This document shows, one piece after another, positions 35,301-46,725 of a stretch of 64,000 nucleotides of DNA. Source of the stretch: Saitoella complicata NRRL Y-17804 (lineage: Eukaryota; Ascomycota; Saitoellomycetes; Saitoellales; Saitoellaceae); the NCBI RefSeq assembly GCF_001661265.1, contig NW_017567005.1:186001-250000 (forward strand), read 5' to 3'. Under the pieces are notes generated by a model. It saw only the letters and a program-made list of their open reading frames with translations, searched no databases and was not told the DNA's origin. Within the stretch, counting starts at the first letter, position 1. Each line of letters opens with the position of its first letter. The position numbers and the translations under genes were made by a program.

Positions 35301-36780
35301 AGCAGCTCTTCCAGCTTACCAAGAGAGATAGGGCTCTCGCACGGAATCTTCAGGGTTGCAAGCAGTGAGGCAATGACAGTGTCCACCTTGACAGGAACAA
35401 CAGCGCATGGCAGTTCAAGCCTGATACGTTTTGGCGGCCGTTCACTTGATAAGTCAGTCCCAGTCTCGACAGGCTTTGAATTATCGTGACGTGGAACCGT
35501 TGTTTCTTGCACACGTAAACCGATCGACGTGCGGTGCCTTTGGAAATTTTCTTGAAGGATCATGGTCATAGCACGGACACGCCCGGAACATATGTCCCCT
35601 AAACGTGCATCGCCACCGAGTCGTTGTAGAAGTTCCCACAGTCCACCAAAAGCCGAGTTGGGCACTGTAGCATCCTCTGACAGTCTTCCAAAAGCACCAA
35701 AGAGTAACGTCAAGTCTTGTTCACTTTGTGCGGAGCGATCATGTAGCATAATCTTTGCCCATGAGACACTAAGACGCAAAACCATATGCCTCTCGGAAAT
35801 ACCTCCACAACTCGTGGAAAGCAGAAAAGCCAAAGCTCGTGTAGTACGAGAAAGCACATGGTGGCGAATGTCGTGTAGATGCCGTGTATCGAACTGAGTT
35901 GCCTGCCAGGATACCATCAGGGTGACTGCCGAGTCGTACCATAGGCACATGTCAGGCAGGCCGGCGCTTTTGAAATAGCCAGGGTTAACAGCATATAAGG
36001 ACGCGTAGAGCTGAAATATTGTCGCCATGAGCAATGCGCCTTCGAGTAGTGCCATCGCATGGTCTGCCCGGCCTGAATAACCATAACCATCTATGTCAGA
36101 TGAAAGTCTCGAGACGACTGCCAGACTCTTCTGCATACGTGCCTGTATTCCGACGACGAAATCTTTCGCCACCGGACCGGCTTCTGTTGCATGAAGCAAT
36201 GTTTTGAAGATATCTTCCAACGTTTGAATGATATCCTCATGTAAGTCCGTCAGCTTGGGATGGCCAAGTAGCTTTGTAACGTAGGGAAGGAGCCAAAGCG
36301 CAAGGATCACTTTTTCTGGTGATGTTGCTTGTGCCAACGCCTGATACAAGACTTTCGGTGTGCGCTGCATTGTTATCCGAATAACAAGAAGCGTGTTATG
36401 AGCTTGTTGGATGTCGAGCTCGCCTACATGCACACAGTCAGGATGACATCTGCGGAATATGAGAAGAGGAAGGACAGACCTGGTGATTCATTATCCGCGA
36501 GAGGAGCCAGGCCAACATTCGTGACAACTTGGATGAGTTGATAATTTGTATCCAACTCGACGTCAAATGCTGATGCGTCAGGTCCATCATTGTTGCTAGT
36601 CGGCAAACGTAGAACCTCGTTGATCAGTTGCCTGAAGACGTTTTGATCGGTGATATCGGCTTGTGAAGCAAGAATAGACCCGTGAGGAGGAAGCCTTTGT
36701 GAAGGTAGCGCACGTTGCGCACCTGCCGCACTCGCCATTGAAAGATGCTTCTGAGGCGGGCCCATAGACCGCAGTGGCAT
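29377..36780 (-). CDS. MEC1: ATR/Mec1 checkpoint kinase
   Basis: PI3K-like protein kinase that senses RPA-coated single-stranded DNA and launches the DNA damage and replication checkpoints. Three exons: 36480-36780, 29627-36423 and 29377-29571. Introns are 56 nt (GTCTGT donor) and 55 nt, and the phases fit, giving about 2430 aa, typical for fungal ATR. Most of the protein is HEAT/FAT helical repeat. The catalytic loop GDRHGENILF lies near residue 2270, followed by VHVDFNCLFEKGLTFEKPE and FRLTHNMVDAFGVTG, diagnostic for ATR over ATM and Tor. The last exon supplies the FATC domain (LPLSVAGQVQELIRQATNPD, ending MYVGWASFT). The start could also be the Met at 36738. It is divergent from ZUO1, 281 bp away. 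Confidence 0.96.
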
Positions 36781-37061
36781 TGTTGTGTGGCAAGGAAGGT
36801 CACCTAGCAGAGCTTGACGAAGCCTATCCTAGCATACAAGCAAGAGGCAACACCCTCGCCTCACCCTATTGTAATGGTACCGTAGCCGTGTTCTGGTGGA
36901 GCCGAGGAGAGCGACGTACCGTAGCAGCCTGGTCGACGCGTCTGTACGTGATGTAACGTAGATGCTGCCGGATCGGGACTAGGCAGGGCACCGCCAAAAT
37001 TACACCTTCTCGAGGAGTGCCGGGCAATGGAAGCATTTCAACCAGACATCAACAAGGTCAA

Positions 37062-38378
37062 ATGGCTGTTACCTTGACTGCTCCGCCCGCTACATGGGAT
37101 GCGGCGAATCACTTTGTGGCCGCTGGTTCCCTCTCGGCTCCTACTAACATGCTGATCGAGCCTGTCGGTCCTCACTTCCTCGCACACGCTCGTAGGTTGC
37201 GTCACAACCGCACCTTCTCCGAGGATGACAAGATTCAGGCTGAGGCTAACGCCAAGAACGTCGAGGCTGTTGAGGAAGAGGAGGAGGAGGAGCCCGAAGA
37301 TCCTGCTATGTTGAAGAGCGATCCCAAGGACTGGAAGAACCAAGACCATTACGCCGTCTTGGGATTGTCCAAGTACCGCTACAAGGCCGACAACGAGATG
37401 ATCAAGCGTGCTCACCGCAGAAAGGTCTTGAAGCACCATCCCGACAAGAAGGCCGCCAGCGGCAACTTCAATGACGACGCTTTCTTCAAGTGTATCCAGA
37501 AGGCTCACGAAGTCCTTTCCGACCCTGTCAGACGTCGTCAATACGACTCTGTCGATGAGAGCGCCAACGTTGAGCCCCCTGTGAAGAAGGCTAAGGGTGA
37601 CTTCCCTTACAAGTCTTGGAACCGTGTTTTTGCTGCTGAAGGTCGATTCTCAAACAAGCACCCTGTGCCTTCGTTTGGTAATGAGGATTCCTCTCGTCAG
37701 GAGGTTGAGGCTTTCTATGACTTCTTCTACCACTTCGACTCGTGGAGGACCTTTGAATACCTTGACAAGGATATTCCTGACGATTCGGACAACCGTGATC
37801 AGAAGCGTTACCAAGAGAAGAAGAACAAGGCCGACCGTGCCAAGCGCAAGACGGAAGACACTGCTCGTCTTCGCAAGCTTGTTGACGACGTCCTTGCGCA
37901 GGACCCCCGTATCAAGATGTTCAAGCAGGCTGAAAAGGAGGCAAAGGAGAAGGCCAAGTGGGAGCGTGAACGTGGTGCTCGTGAGGCTGCTGAGGCAGCC
38001 AAGCGTGCTGAGGAGGAAGAGGCTGCTCGCAAACAGAAGGAGGAGGATGAGGCTAAACTCGCCGCCGTTGATAAGAAGGCGCAGAAGGAGAAGGCAAAGA
38101 AGGAGTCGAAGAAGAACAAGAAGACCATCAAGAACGCTTTGAAGGAGGCGAACTACTTTTCCGCCGAGGGAGCAGCCTCTGCTGCGCAGGTCGACAGCTG
38201 TCTGGATGATTACGAGAAGGTCAGCGCTCAGCTTGAGGCTGAGGATATTGCGGATTTGGCCAAGAAGCTTGAGGGCTTGAAGGTCTCTGCTGACATCCAC
38301 GCCGTTTTCAAGGAGGCTGCGGGCAGTTTGGTTGCTGCTGGGAAGCTTAAGGCGGAGGAGTTGAAGGTTATGGCTTAA
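37062..38378 (+). CDS. ZUO1: Zuotin, ribosome-associated J-protein
   Basis: Intronless, 438 aa from ATG 37062. A longer frame upstream starts only with GTG, so the ATG before VTLTAPPATWDAANHF is preferred. The J-domain spans about residues 95-165 (DHYAVLGLSKYRYKADNEMI) with HPD near residue 126 in KVLKHHPDKK. The zuotin homology region follows (KSWNRVFAAEGRFSNKHPVP and FYDFFYHFDSWRTFEYLDKD). A highly charged Ala/Lys/Glu helix (residues about 270-365) matches the ribosome-binding and middle domain. Zuotin pairs with Ssz1 in the ribosome-associated complex and stimulates the Ssb Hsp70 on nascent chains. It converges on ERG6. Confidence 0.96.
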   Translation: MAVTLTAPPATWDAANHFVAAGSLSAPTNMLIEPVGPHFLAHARRLRHNRTFSEDDKIQAEANAKNVEAVEEEEEEEPEDPAMLKSDPKDWKNQDHYAVLGLSKYRYKADNEMIKRAHRRKVLKHHPDKKAASGNFNDDAFFKCIQKAHEVLSDPVRRRQYDSVDESANVEPPVKKAKGDFPYKSWNRVFAAEGRFSNKHPVPSFGNEDSSRQEVEAFYDFFYHFDSWRTFEYLDKDIPDDSDNRDQKRYQEKKNKADRAKRKTEDTARLRKLVDDVLAQDPRIKMFKQAEKEAKEKAKWERERGAREAAEAAKRAEEEEAARKQKEEDEAKLAAVDKKAQKEKAKKESKKNKKTIKNALKEANYFSAEGAASAAQVDSCLDDYEKVSAQLEAEDIADLAKKLEGLKVSADIHAVFKEAAGSLVAAGKLKAEELKVMA

Positions 38379-38874
38379 AGTTTGACTGAAGTTATACCAA
38401 CATAGAGTCTAATGAATGAAAGTAGGTTAGACCTTCATGTTAAATCCGATGTTAAGTCTTAAGTAGATTTGGTCCATCGACAATATTATGCGTACGTGTA
38501 GATGTTTCCCTGCACAGTTAAGCAACACAATCTGGGAACAGGTTACACGCGGCCCTACACGAGCGTATAACGTCAACATCACCTGGTGACTTCAGAATAA
38601 TAATTGAGAAGCATTACGTTGCGAACAGTGGATGAACTTTCCCGCGGTATCCGGTTCTTTGTAGGATGTATGCAGGCAAGCAACTGTAATGCTAAGCTTG
38701 CAATTGAGAGGGACCGCGTCTAATCGTTCTTTGCAATTGGGAATATAACATAATGCAAAATTAACAAAGCCTAGCCAAAATCGACAAACCCCAGCCACAC
38801 ATGATTGGGCCTCAATTGTAAGAGAGCCAGTCTCTTTTGTGAAAACAAATCAAGATGCACAAACCTTACGTCCT
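38379..38874. other. Convergent intergenic region, ZUO1 / ERG6
   Basis: About 500 bp with no coding signal. It is AT-richer than the flanking genes and should hold both 3' UTRs and poly(A) sites. AATAAT near 38599 is the only poly(A)-like word I note. Confidence 0.5.
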
Positions 38875-40065
38875 TTACTTGGACTCAGGCTTACGGCAGA
38901 TGTAGAGCTGCATGGGAGTGAAAAGGTTCTTCCTTCCACCCTCAACCAGAGCATCGGCAGCGGTAGCCAAAGCATCACCAACTTTCTGGGATCCCTTAGG
39001 AGCCAAACCGACCTTCTCCAACACGCCGACAAACTTGTGAGCCACAGACCTTCCCACCTTAGTCATACGTCCAACGGTGACCAAATCGCCCAAGCTTCTA
39101 ACATGCTTCAACTCACCAGCAATGGGGTAATACCATGGGATCTCATCACCCTTGTTGGCAAGGTCCTCATCGTGGAGAATCTCGAAACCAACAGACTTAA
39201 GAGCCTCCACAGCATCGGAAGCCTTGACCATCTGGGGAATACCGTCCCCAAGCTCGATACCGTAAGCGATCTGACGGTGCTCTGGGTTGGAAGCATCGTA
39301 GTCGTTGGTCATCACCCACTCGTACACACCAAAGACACCTCCGGGCTTCAAGACACGGAAGATCTCACCATAGACACCAGCCAATGTAGGAGCGTGGACA
39401 GTAGCCTCAATGGCGTAAACGGCATCAAAGGTCTCGTCCTTGAACTGCATGTTCATGAAGTCACCCTTGACAAAGTTGAGCTTATGGGAAAGACCACGCT
39501 TGGCGGAGTAGTTGGTCGCACGGGCGATCTGGTAGTCGTTGTTGTTGAGACCGGTGATGTTGGCTCCACTGAAAGAGCAGATCTCACGAGCGGGTCCACC
39601 GACACCACATCCAACGTCGAGGACCTTGTCACCCTCCTTCAAACCCATCTTCAAGGCGAGGTAGTGCTCGTGACGAGCAATAGCCTGGTAGAAAGGCTCA
39701 CCCTTGTAGTATCGCGAAAAGTGGAAAGAAGAACCCCATCCGTACTCGTAGAAGTCGGTGGCCAAGTTGTAGTACGCGTTAGTGAGGGTGGTGTAACGGT
39801 CCAGACGATCCTTCTTGTCCTGCTCGGTCTCGACACCAGGAGTCTTGTTGTCCCAGAAGTCGAAGTAATTGCTAACCTCAGCCTCGGTCGCGCGTTTGTC
39901 CTTGCCGAGAATTGCCTGAAGACATGATCAGACACGGAACATGATTGTTCGAAAAGGAGTACATACCGCGAAACCGCGCTTGTCGGTAGCATCGCTGCCG
40001 TGCAAGGCCTTGGAGAAGGCGGCGTCGCGAGTAGGGTTAGACTCAGCGGGAACGAAGGAGGCCAT
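38875..40065 (-). CDS. ERG6: Sterol 24-C-methyltransferase
   Basis: Two exons, 39967-40065 and 38875-39915, with a 51-nt intron (GTATGT donor), giving 379 aa, the usual Erg6 size. The protein begins [20 protein letters not shown]. Family signatures are [20 protein letters not shown] (substrate region), [18 protein letters not shown] (S-adenosylmethionine motif I), [20 protein letters not shown] and [20 protein letters not shown]. The C-terminus [15 protein letters not shown] is conserved. Erg6 adds the C24 methyl to zymosterol in ergosterol synthesis on lipid droplets and ER. Codon bias is strong: a 362-codon frame on the other strand has no stop. It is divergent from SLT11. Confidence 0.97.
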
Positions 40066-40418
40066 TGAAGAGAGTGTATTGGAAAGGGAGGCCGAGGAGG
40101 TGTTCGACTTTATGTTGACCGCGGCGTATTTGGGCCAGTTGACTGGAAACGCGCTACTGAGGACGTTCGTGTGCGTGAAGTGCCGAAATACGAGGTGTGT
40201 GTTCTAACCTTTGGGTTCTGTTAAGGATGTTTGTAGTAGTTCAAAAAGGCTTCCTGTTCTCGTTTGAACTGCTCCAGTGTATTCCGAAGACTGCTCTGCA
40301 CCGTCCAGCAGCGCTTTGCAGAAGGTCGCATACCCGTATATACACCCCGTATACTTCCACTTTACTTTGTAGGACAGATAGCATACAGCCCACCACCAGT
40401 TCCATTGCTACACCCAGC
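40066..40418. promoter_or_regulatory. Divergent intergenic region, ERG6 / SLT11
   Basis: About 350 bp between start codons. Reading frames here show no family features. It presumably holds both promoters. I identified no sterol-response or other named element. Confidence 0.5.
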
Positions 40419-41671
40419 ATGCCACCGAAAGCCGATATCAACAAGTCTGGCTGGGAGTCAAGTGAATTCCCTGCCGTCTGTGAGACCTGCTTAGGTTTGT
40501 TCCTCCTCCCTCGCCTCACGACCCACCATGCTGATTCGCCGTCATCCAGGACCCAATCCATACGTGCGCATGACAAAAGACAAATTCGGAAAAGAGTGCA
40601 AGATATGTACGAGACCATTTACCGTGTTCCGCTGGTCTCCCGGGACTGGCGAGCGCTACAAGAAGACCGATATATGCATGACCTGCGCTCGGTACGTTGT
40701 TGCACTTCATTGTATCCTTCAAGAACGACTACTAACATGGTACTTGCAGACTAAAGAACTGCTGCCAGTCCTGTCTACTTGATCTGCAGTTCGGTCTACC
40801 TATTCAGATCCGCGATGCCGCCTTGAAGCTTGTCGCGCAAGGTCCTTCGAGCGACATCAATAAGCAATACTACGCGCAGAATAACGAAGGAAAGCTCAAG
40901 GATGGAGATACACCCGTGAACTACCAGAATGCAGATACAGCAGCTCGTGATCTGCTACGCAAATTGGCAAGGAGTGAACCATATTTCAAGCGCGGCAAGG
41001 CATATCCTTGTACAGCATTCGCTCAAGGACACTGTTCACGTGGCGCATCTTGCACATTATCGCACGATCCGGCGGACTTGAATCCTGATGTAGAGGGAGG
41101 CAGCAGTTCAAAATCTGTTTTACGAATCGGTGGTCAGGTGGATATGAGGCCACCCAACGACCCCAAGATTGTGAGTTTCTACGCTACGTTGACGGTTCCA
41201 TTCGTGAATGCTAACCTATTCATTAAGACATCTCTGTTCTTGACTGGAGTTGAAGACGATCTACCAGAACACGCAATCCGCACGTTCTTCTCCGCTTTCG
41301 GCCCTATCAAGTCTGTCGTCTGCGTGCATCGCGCGAGATCGGCTTTCGTAAACTTTGCTACTCGTGCCGGGGCAGAGGCGGCTGCAGAGACTACGCGCGG
41401 GCAAGCAGTTATCAAGGGATGCCTACTAAAGGTAACTTGGGGAAGAAGGACAAATGGTCCCCTGGGTGGACGAAGAGAAGGAGAAAACGCGAGAGCTGTC
41501 TTGATAGAACAAGAAGTTACTGCAAAAAGTGAAGCTGCGGCCAGAGCTCCAACGGCTCCCGGGAGAATGTTGGAGAGGAGACTCGAAGATGTAGCGCCGG
41601 AAGAGATCGAACTTGCACCACCGCCAGGCGCGCATGCTGGTGTCACCTACAAGAACCAATCGGAGGAGTAG
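40419..41671 (+). CDS. SLT11: Spliceosomal zinc-finger/RRM protein Slt11/Ecm2 (RBM22, Cwf5)
   Basis: Four exons: 40419-40494, 40550-40691, 40750-41170 and 41228-41671, giving 360 aa, near the 354-364 aa of fungal homologues. The N-terminus carries paired Cys motifs ([42 protein letters not shown]) typical of the family. A CCCH finger follows ([20 protein letters not shown] then H). An RRM spans about residues 214-285 ([20 protein letters not shown]). The protein binds U6 snRNA and the intron near the active site of the activated spliceosome, beside the Prp19-related complex. Aquarius, another intron-contacting spliceosome factor, lies later in the window but is not adjacent. Confidence 0.94.
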
Positions 41672-41816
41672 AATAGTCATAATTTTTGATTGACAGACCG
41701 CGGTCTGCGTGGGAATCAGTTTCTAAGGCCAAAACAACTCAACTCCAAACGGGTTCGTCCAGGGAACCCCTCCTCATCGTTTGTAAGTAGCATATATGTG
41801 GGTTAATAAAGCAAAT

Positions 41817-43073
41817 TTAAAGGTAAAGAGCCTTCCTGGCGGCACGGCAGACAACATCGACATCAGGGAAAGCAAAGGCCTCGAGGGTCCTAGCGTAAGG
41901 AGTAGGAACCTCGGAACCAGTGACACGCTCAACAGGGGCATCCAAGTAGTCGAATGCCTCACTCTCCATAACCTGAGCAGCAATCTCCGATCCTACACCG
42001 AAACCAGGGAAACCACCCTCGACCGTCACGAGGCGGTTAGTCTTCTTCACGGACTTGATGATGGCATCAATGTCAAGCGGCTTGATGGATCGGAGGTTGA
42101 TGACCTCAGCCTTGATACCTTCCTCCTTCTCCAACTTCTCAGCAGCGTCCAGACAGTCTTGCACACACTTGGAGTGAGCAACGAAGGTGATATCGGTACC
42201 CTCACGCTCGACCTTGGCAAGACCGATAGGAAGAACGAAGTCGTCCTTCTGAGCCTCAGCAGAGAGAGGGAAAGAAATACCGTACATCAACTCGTTCTCC
42301 AAAACAACGACCGGGTTAGGGTCGCGGATAGCAGCCTTCATCAAGCCCTTGCAGTCCTCAGCAGAAAAAGGAGAAACAACCTTCAATCCTGGGATAGATC
42401 CGTACCAAGCAGCATAGTCCTGAGAGTGCTGAGCACCGACACCAGCAGCAGCACCGTTAGGACCACGGAAAGTGATGTTACAAGGCTGGATACCACCAGA
42501 CATGTAATGGGTCTTGGCGGCAGAGTTGACGATGTGGTCGATAGCCTGCATGGCGAAGTTGAAGGTCATGAACTCACAGACGGGCTTCAAACCAGCAAGA
42601 GCGGCACCGGTACAGAGACCAGCGAAACCCATCTCAGTAATTGGGGTGTCGATAACACGCTTCTCTCCGAATTTGTCCAAAAGACCCTTTGTGACCTTGT
42701 ATGCACCGTTGTACTGAGCAACCTCCTCACCCATGATGAACACATCAGGATCTCTCAACATCTCCTCCACCATAGCAGCGTTCAAAGCATCACGAACGGT
42801 AACCTATAGTCCATCGTTGGTTAGCTTACCGTACGAATCAAGATCAGTCGCCGAGATCATGCGCACCTTAACCTCACCGTTACCAGTCGATGCCTGTCTC
42901 TGCTGACCGACAAGTCCTGATGAACCGACCATCCTCAAAGCAGCCTGAGCACCGGCACGCTGAACAGCGGTCTGGGGCATCAGAACTTTCGATGCCATCG
43001 TTCGTGCAGCAGGCATAGTGGACTTGATAACGTTCTTGGCCGCGGTGGACCTGGCGAGACGAGGAAGGACCAT
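41817..43073 (-). CDS. PDB1: Pyruvate dehydrogenase E1 component beta subunit
   Basis: Two exons, 42867-43073 and 41817-42803, with a 63-nt intron (GTGCGC donor), giving about 397 aa. The first 60 residues are rich in Arg, Ala, Ser and Met without acidic residues, a mitochondrial presequence. The mature part begins [20 protein letters not shown] and shows [60 protein letters not shown] and the C-terminal [20 protein letters not shown], all typical of PDHB. It pairs with E1-alpha to decarboxylate pyruvate with thiamine diphosphate in the matrix. Strong codon bias leaves a 337-codon stop-free frame on the other strand. It is divergent from DAD1 by about 200 bp. Confidence 0.97.
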
Positions 43074-43277
43074 GATGATTCTGAATATATGCGGTGGTTA
43101 GAAGGGCAACGGTGTAGAATGAGGGTATGGTGCTCCTTACAAGGCTCTGCTGTTCAGATGATGAACGAACGTACGGTTGGGGGTCCCAGCTAGAAATCCG
43201 CGCCGCACGATCCCGAACGTCGGCGAGATGCAGGTGCAGCACCAACCAGCACCAACCAGCATCAACAAACAACAACA

Positions 43278-43570
43278 ATGGCAGAACAACCTCAGTCGGC
43301 TTTCTCAGGGAGCGAATTCTTTGAGAAGGAGCGTGCTCGTCTCGTTGGAGAGATTGGCCAGGTCAGTTTGCCTCTCTGTGCTACTGTGGTATCGGGCTGA
43401 CGTTGGACTGCACGCAGAGCATGGAGCAGATCATTACCAACTTGAACCTCCTGAATCGCAATCTCGAGGGTGTCGTCGCTGTTGGAAAGGAGTTTGAGAG
43501 CGTGTCAACGCTATGGCGCATTGCAAGTGACTCCACAAGGTCCACAGCCAAGGAGCCGACCGAGGGGTAG
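43278..43570 (+). CDS. DAD1: DASH complex subunit Dad1
   Basis: Two exons, 43278-43361 and 43418-43570, with a 56-nt intron (GTCAGT donor), giving 78 aa. The core FFEKERARLVGEIGQSMEQI, then NLNLLNRNLEGVVAVGKEFE and SVSTLW, matches Dad1, which is about 80-100 aa and a single helical hairpin. DASH/Dam1 is a fungal kinetochore ring that couples chromosomes to microtubule ends, so this gene strongly supports a fungal source. Nnf1, another kinetochore subunit, lies about 6 kb downstream. DAD1 converges on the PFK gene. Confidence 0.92.
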
Positions 43571-43875
43571 TAAGGGGAGCTGTGCGCAGGCTTCGACACC
43601 ATACATTCCCTGACCCTTGCCACGGCAGAGCTATAGAGGCGACGGAGGACCACGGAGGATGTAGACGAATCTCTGAACTGATTCGACAACGATGGAGGGG
43701 GTGGAGCGTTCAGAACGGTTTTCTGCACGATAGAATGGGAATTCGAGATTGGGAGTTCAGGAGTTATCTATAATGTTTTGTATTACGATGAGAGTTATGA
43801 TTGATACCCCGCCGCCTGCGGTCCAGAGTCCATGATGAAAAACCTATTGTATACCCATTTTCACAGTCCCTACGC
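43571..43875. other. Convergent intergenic region, DAD1 / PFK
   Basis: About 300 bp holding two 3' UTRs. I see no coding sequence, repeat or RNA gene. Confidence 0.5.
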
Positions 43876-46725
43876 TTACGACCTCTCGCTGGCAGTAGCA
43901 GCCTCTGGCACACTACGTCCGGAAAGCAAGTCCAAAATGTTGTGCATAGGTTTCCACCAGGCCTGCCTGGGCCTTCTCGCAGCAATATCGGTCTCCGTCT
44001 CCTCCAAAACGTCGATAGGTGTGAAGATGATACCAGCTCCACGGATACCAATAACAGCGGCGGTCTCGGACGCGGCACGCTCCTCCAAAGACTTGAAAGC
44101 GTGCTGCTCCAACCACTGAACGGACTTGACAGCAAGACGAGCGGCACGGACACGGTCAAGAGGAGAGGGGATACCACCCTGCTGGACGTGCCCAGGAACA
44201 GCGGAACGAGCCTCAAACTTCTTGTTAGCCTCCTCACGGATGATGTTAGCCAACACCTCAGTAGTGTAAGTGTTAGAAGCACGCTCGTTCCTCAGAACCA
44301 AGCGCCCAGCGCGGTTCTCTCCCTGGTCGTGAGCGTAAGACCTCTTCAAGTGCTCCACGTCCTCCTGCAACATCTTAAGGTTGATACCCTCCTCAGGGGT
44401 GTAGACGGCCATGGCACCGATAACGAGACCGGCAACTGTAGCAACGTAGCCAGACTTACCACCTTGCACCTCGACAACGAAGACCCTACGACGGGTAGCG
44501 CTGGCAGACTGCTTGATAACGTCACAGTACTCCATAAGGGCGTTCAAACAAGTGTCGCTACCAAGAGAGAACTCGGTACCGGGAACGTTGTTGGAGATGG
44601 TAGCGGGCAAGCAGACCATGGGAATGCGGAAGGCAGGGTAGGAGGCACGAGCGCGGCGAAGCTGACCGAGAGCGGTGAAAGCCTCGAAGCCACCGATGAT
44701 CAAGAGACCATCGAAGCGGTGCTTTTGGAAAGCCCAAGCTGCAAGACCGAGGTCGATGTCGGGGGTGGAACGGTTAGTACCGATCTCAGATCCACCACGA
44801 ATCTCCCAGCCATCGACATCGATCCAGGAAAGCTCGCGGACAGAGTCGTGCCGAAGAAGTCCAGGGAAACCGTTGTGGACAGCAAGGGGAACGTGGCCCT
44901 GGTTCAAACAGAAACGAGCAGCAGCACGGGTAGCCGCGTTCATACCACCAGCAGGGGCACCGATGTGGATGATGGCGATACGAAGGCTCTTGTCCTTGGG
45001 AGTAGACTTGGCCTCGTCGTTGACAATGGTAGTGTGAACGTAAGTATCGTAGAAGTCGGCGAACTCAGGGTCACGGAGCTCCATCGCCTTGCGGAAGTCC
45101 TTCTGCCCGATGGCCTCAGCGACCGAGTGGGTAAGCTTGACAGCCTCCATGAGGGGCTTGCGGGTAATCTTGTTCTCGTTGATGGCGATGACGGGGGAAG
45201 GAGTTTCAGGGGTGGAGTCCAAGACAGCCTCAACAGCCTCAACACCCTGAAGAGTGGCAAGCATACGGTCGTAGGCGCAAGGAGTACCACCACGCTGAGT
45301 GTGGCCGAGGGTGGTGACACGAGTATCAAGACCGAGACGGTTGACGCAAATGTCCTTGAGGTAGTTGGGGGTGATGGGCTTCAACTCACGGTCGATAGCA
45401 CCCTCAGCGACGATGATGATGGTCTTTCGCTTACCCATGTCACGGTGCTTCTGCAAGACCTTGCACATGTCGCTCTCCCAGTCTTCGCCCTCCGGAGGCC
45501 TCTCGGGGGTGAAGACAAAGTCCGCACCCGTAGAGACGGCAGCCATGACGGCCAACCAACCACAGTGCCTACCCATGACCTCAACAATGAAAGCGCGAGA
45601 GTGAGACAAAGCAGTGGAACCGATAGAGTCGACGGCCTCACAAATGCGGTGGAGGGAAGAGAAGGCACCGATGGTGGCATCGGTAGAAGACATGTCGTTG
45701 TCAATGGAACCGACAAGACCGACGATGTTCAAGTGACGGTAGGGGGCGACCTGCTCCTCGGTCATGACCTCGGTGTCGATCAACTCCTGGACAAGGCTGG
45801 GCCATTCAGAACGGAAGAGGTCAGCACCAGTCAATGAACCGTCACCACCACAGACGACCAAGGCGTCAATACCGGCCTCGATCAAGTGCTTAGCACCGGT
45901 CAAACGACCCTTACGCTCCTTGAAAGCCATGCAACGAGCGGTACCGATCAAGGTACCACCCTCGGAAAGCCAACCACGGACGTCGGACCAAGCCATCTTC
46001 TTGATAAGATCACCACCCTGAACAAGACCCTCGTAACCTTCGTAGATCGCGTAAGCATCGCAGCCACGAGCGATGGTCATACGAACGACGGCACGAACAG
46101 CAGCATTCATACCGGGTGCGTCACCACCAGAGGTCATGACACCGATACGCTTCTTCTTGCCATCTGGTGGCACTGGCTGGCTAACCAATGGAGTCTCGAT
46201 CGGAGCCTGTACAGGGGTCCGTGAAGGTGCAGGAGCAGCGGTGGCGAAAGGGTTGCGCTTAGAGGTGAATCCGACAAGGGTGCCGACTGGGTCGTAGGTG
46301 TAGATCTCCGTGGGAGTTCCGGTCTCGGGTCGGGCCTGGAATGACTGTTTGCGCGATTTGATGTATTCAAGGGCAGAGTTGAGGTTGCCGGTGTACATGA
46401 CGAAAGCCGCCTTCTTCGCTCTCCACTCACCCTCCGCTTCAGCCTTAGCATCCACTGGGGATCCAGGGACCAAGCGGATCTTCAAGGTGACATCCTCGCC
46501 GTTGCCGGCATCAGCAAAAGCATGCAACCACGTTTCCTTGGCACTGTCGGAAGAGTGCTCTGCCGTCTTTTGTGAATCGGGACCTCTCTCGAAAACAGAG
46601 GTTTCGCGGAAGCCGAGAGCGCCGTAGAATGCGACGGTGTCGTAGAAAGCGTCCTCGGTGGTTGCGACGATGGAGAAGAACGAAACACCCTGGACAATTG
46701 GGGCAGGGAGTTCGACGTCGGGCAT
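43876..46725 (-). CDS. PFK1: ATP-dependent 6-phosphofructokinase, fungal type
   Basis: Intronless, 949 aa. Residues about 1-190 form the fungal N-terminal extension ([37 protein letters not shown]), resembling the glyoxalase-like domain of yeast Pfk1/Pfk2. Two PFK halves follow. The N-half has [55 protein letters not shown] and the signature [19 protein letters not shown]. The C-half ([20 protein letters not shown]) is the regulatory copy. The enzyme phosphorylates fructose-6-phosphate in the cytosol, the committed step of glycolysis. I cannot say whether it is the alpha or beta type, so the symbol is nominal. Codon bias is strong, leaving a 678-codon stop-free antisense frame. Confidence 0.96.
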   Translation of the reverse strand: MPDVELPAPIVQGVSFFSIVATTEDAFYDTVAFYGALGFRETSVFERGPDSQKTAEHSSDSAKETWLHAFADAGNGEDVTLKIRLVPGSPVDAKAEAEGEWRAKKAAFVMYTGNLNSALEYIKSRKQSFQARPETGTPTEIYTYDPVGTLVGFTSKRNPFATAAPAPSRTPVQAPIETPLVSQPVPPDGKKKRIGVMTSGGDAPGMNAAVRAVVRMTIARGCDAYAIYEGYEGLVQGGDLIKKMAWSDVRGWLSEGGTLIGTARCMAFKERKGRLTGAKHLIEAGIDALVVCGGDGSLTGADLFRSEWPSLVQELIDTEVMTEEQVAPYRHLNIVGLVGSIDNDMSSTDATIGAFSSLHRICEAVDSIGSTALSHSRAFIVEVMGRHCGWLAVMAAVSTGADFVFTPERPPEGEDWESDMCKVLQKHRDMGKRKTIIIVAEGAIDRELKPITPNYLKDICVNRLGLDTRVTTLGHTQRGGTPCAYDRMLATLQGVEAVEAVLDSTPETPSPVIAINENKITRKPLMEAVKLTHSVAEAIGQKDFRKAMELRDPEFADFYDTYVHTTIVNDEAKSTPKDKSLRIAIIHIGAPAGGMNAATRAAARFCLNQGHVPLAVHNGFPGLLRHDSVRELSWIDVDGWEIRGGSEIGTNRSTPDIDLGLAAWAFQKHRFDGLLIIGGFEAFTALGQLRRARASYPAFRIPMVCLPATISNNVPGTEFSLGSDTCLNALMEYCDVIKQSASATRRRVFVVEVQGGKSGYVATVAGLVIGAMAVYTPEEGINLKMLQEDVEHLKRSYAHDQGENRAGRLVLRNERASNTYTTEVLANIIREEANKKFEARSAVPGHVQQGGIPSPLDRVRAARLAVKSVQWLEQHAFKSLEERAASETAAVIGIRGAGIIFTPIDVLEETETDIAARRPRQAWWKPMHNILDLLSGRSVPEAATASERS

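Noticed and set aside
37017-37061. N-terminal extension of zuotin
   Set aside because: The upstream frame begins only with GTG. The ATG at 37062 gives the conserved start and usual length.
38839-39927. 362-codon plus-strand open frame opposite ERG6
   Set aside because: Same codon-bias effect as over PFK; no domain, and fully covered by a certain gene.
41796-42809. 337-codon plus-strand open frame opposite PDHB
   Set aside because: Antisense shadow of a codon-biased gene; translation is low-complexity without family features.
43801-45837. 678-codon plus-strand open frame opposite PFK
   Set aside because: It is the exact antisense of a highly biased, well-recognised gene. Avoidance of TTA, CTA and TCA codons on the sense strand removes stops from the opposite frame. 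The translation is Thr/Ser/Val/Asp-rich with no family resemblance.
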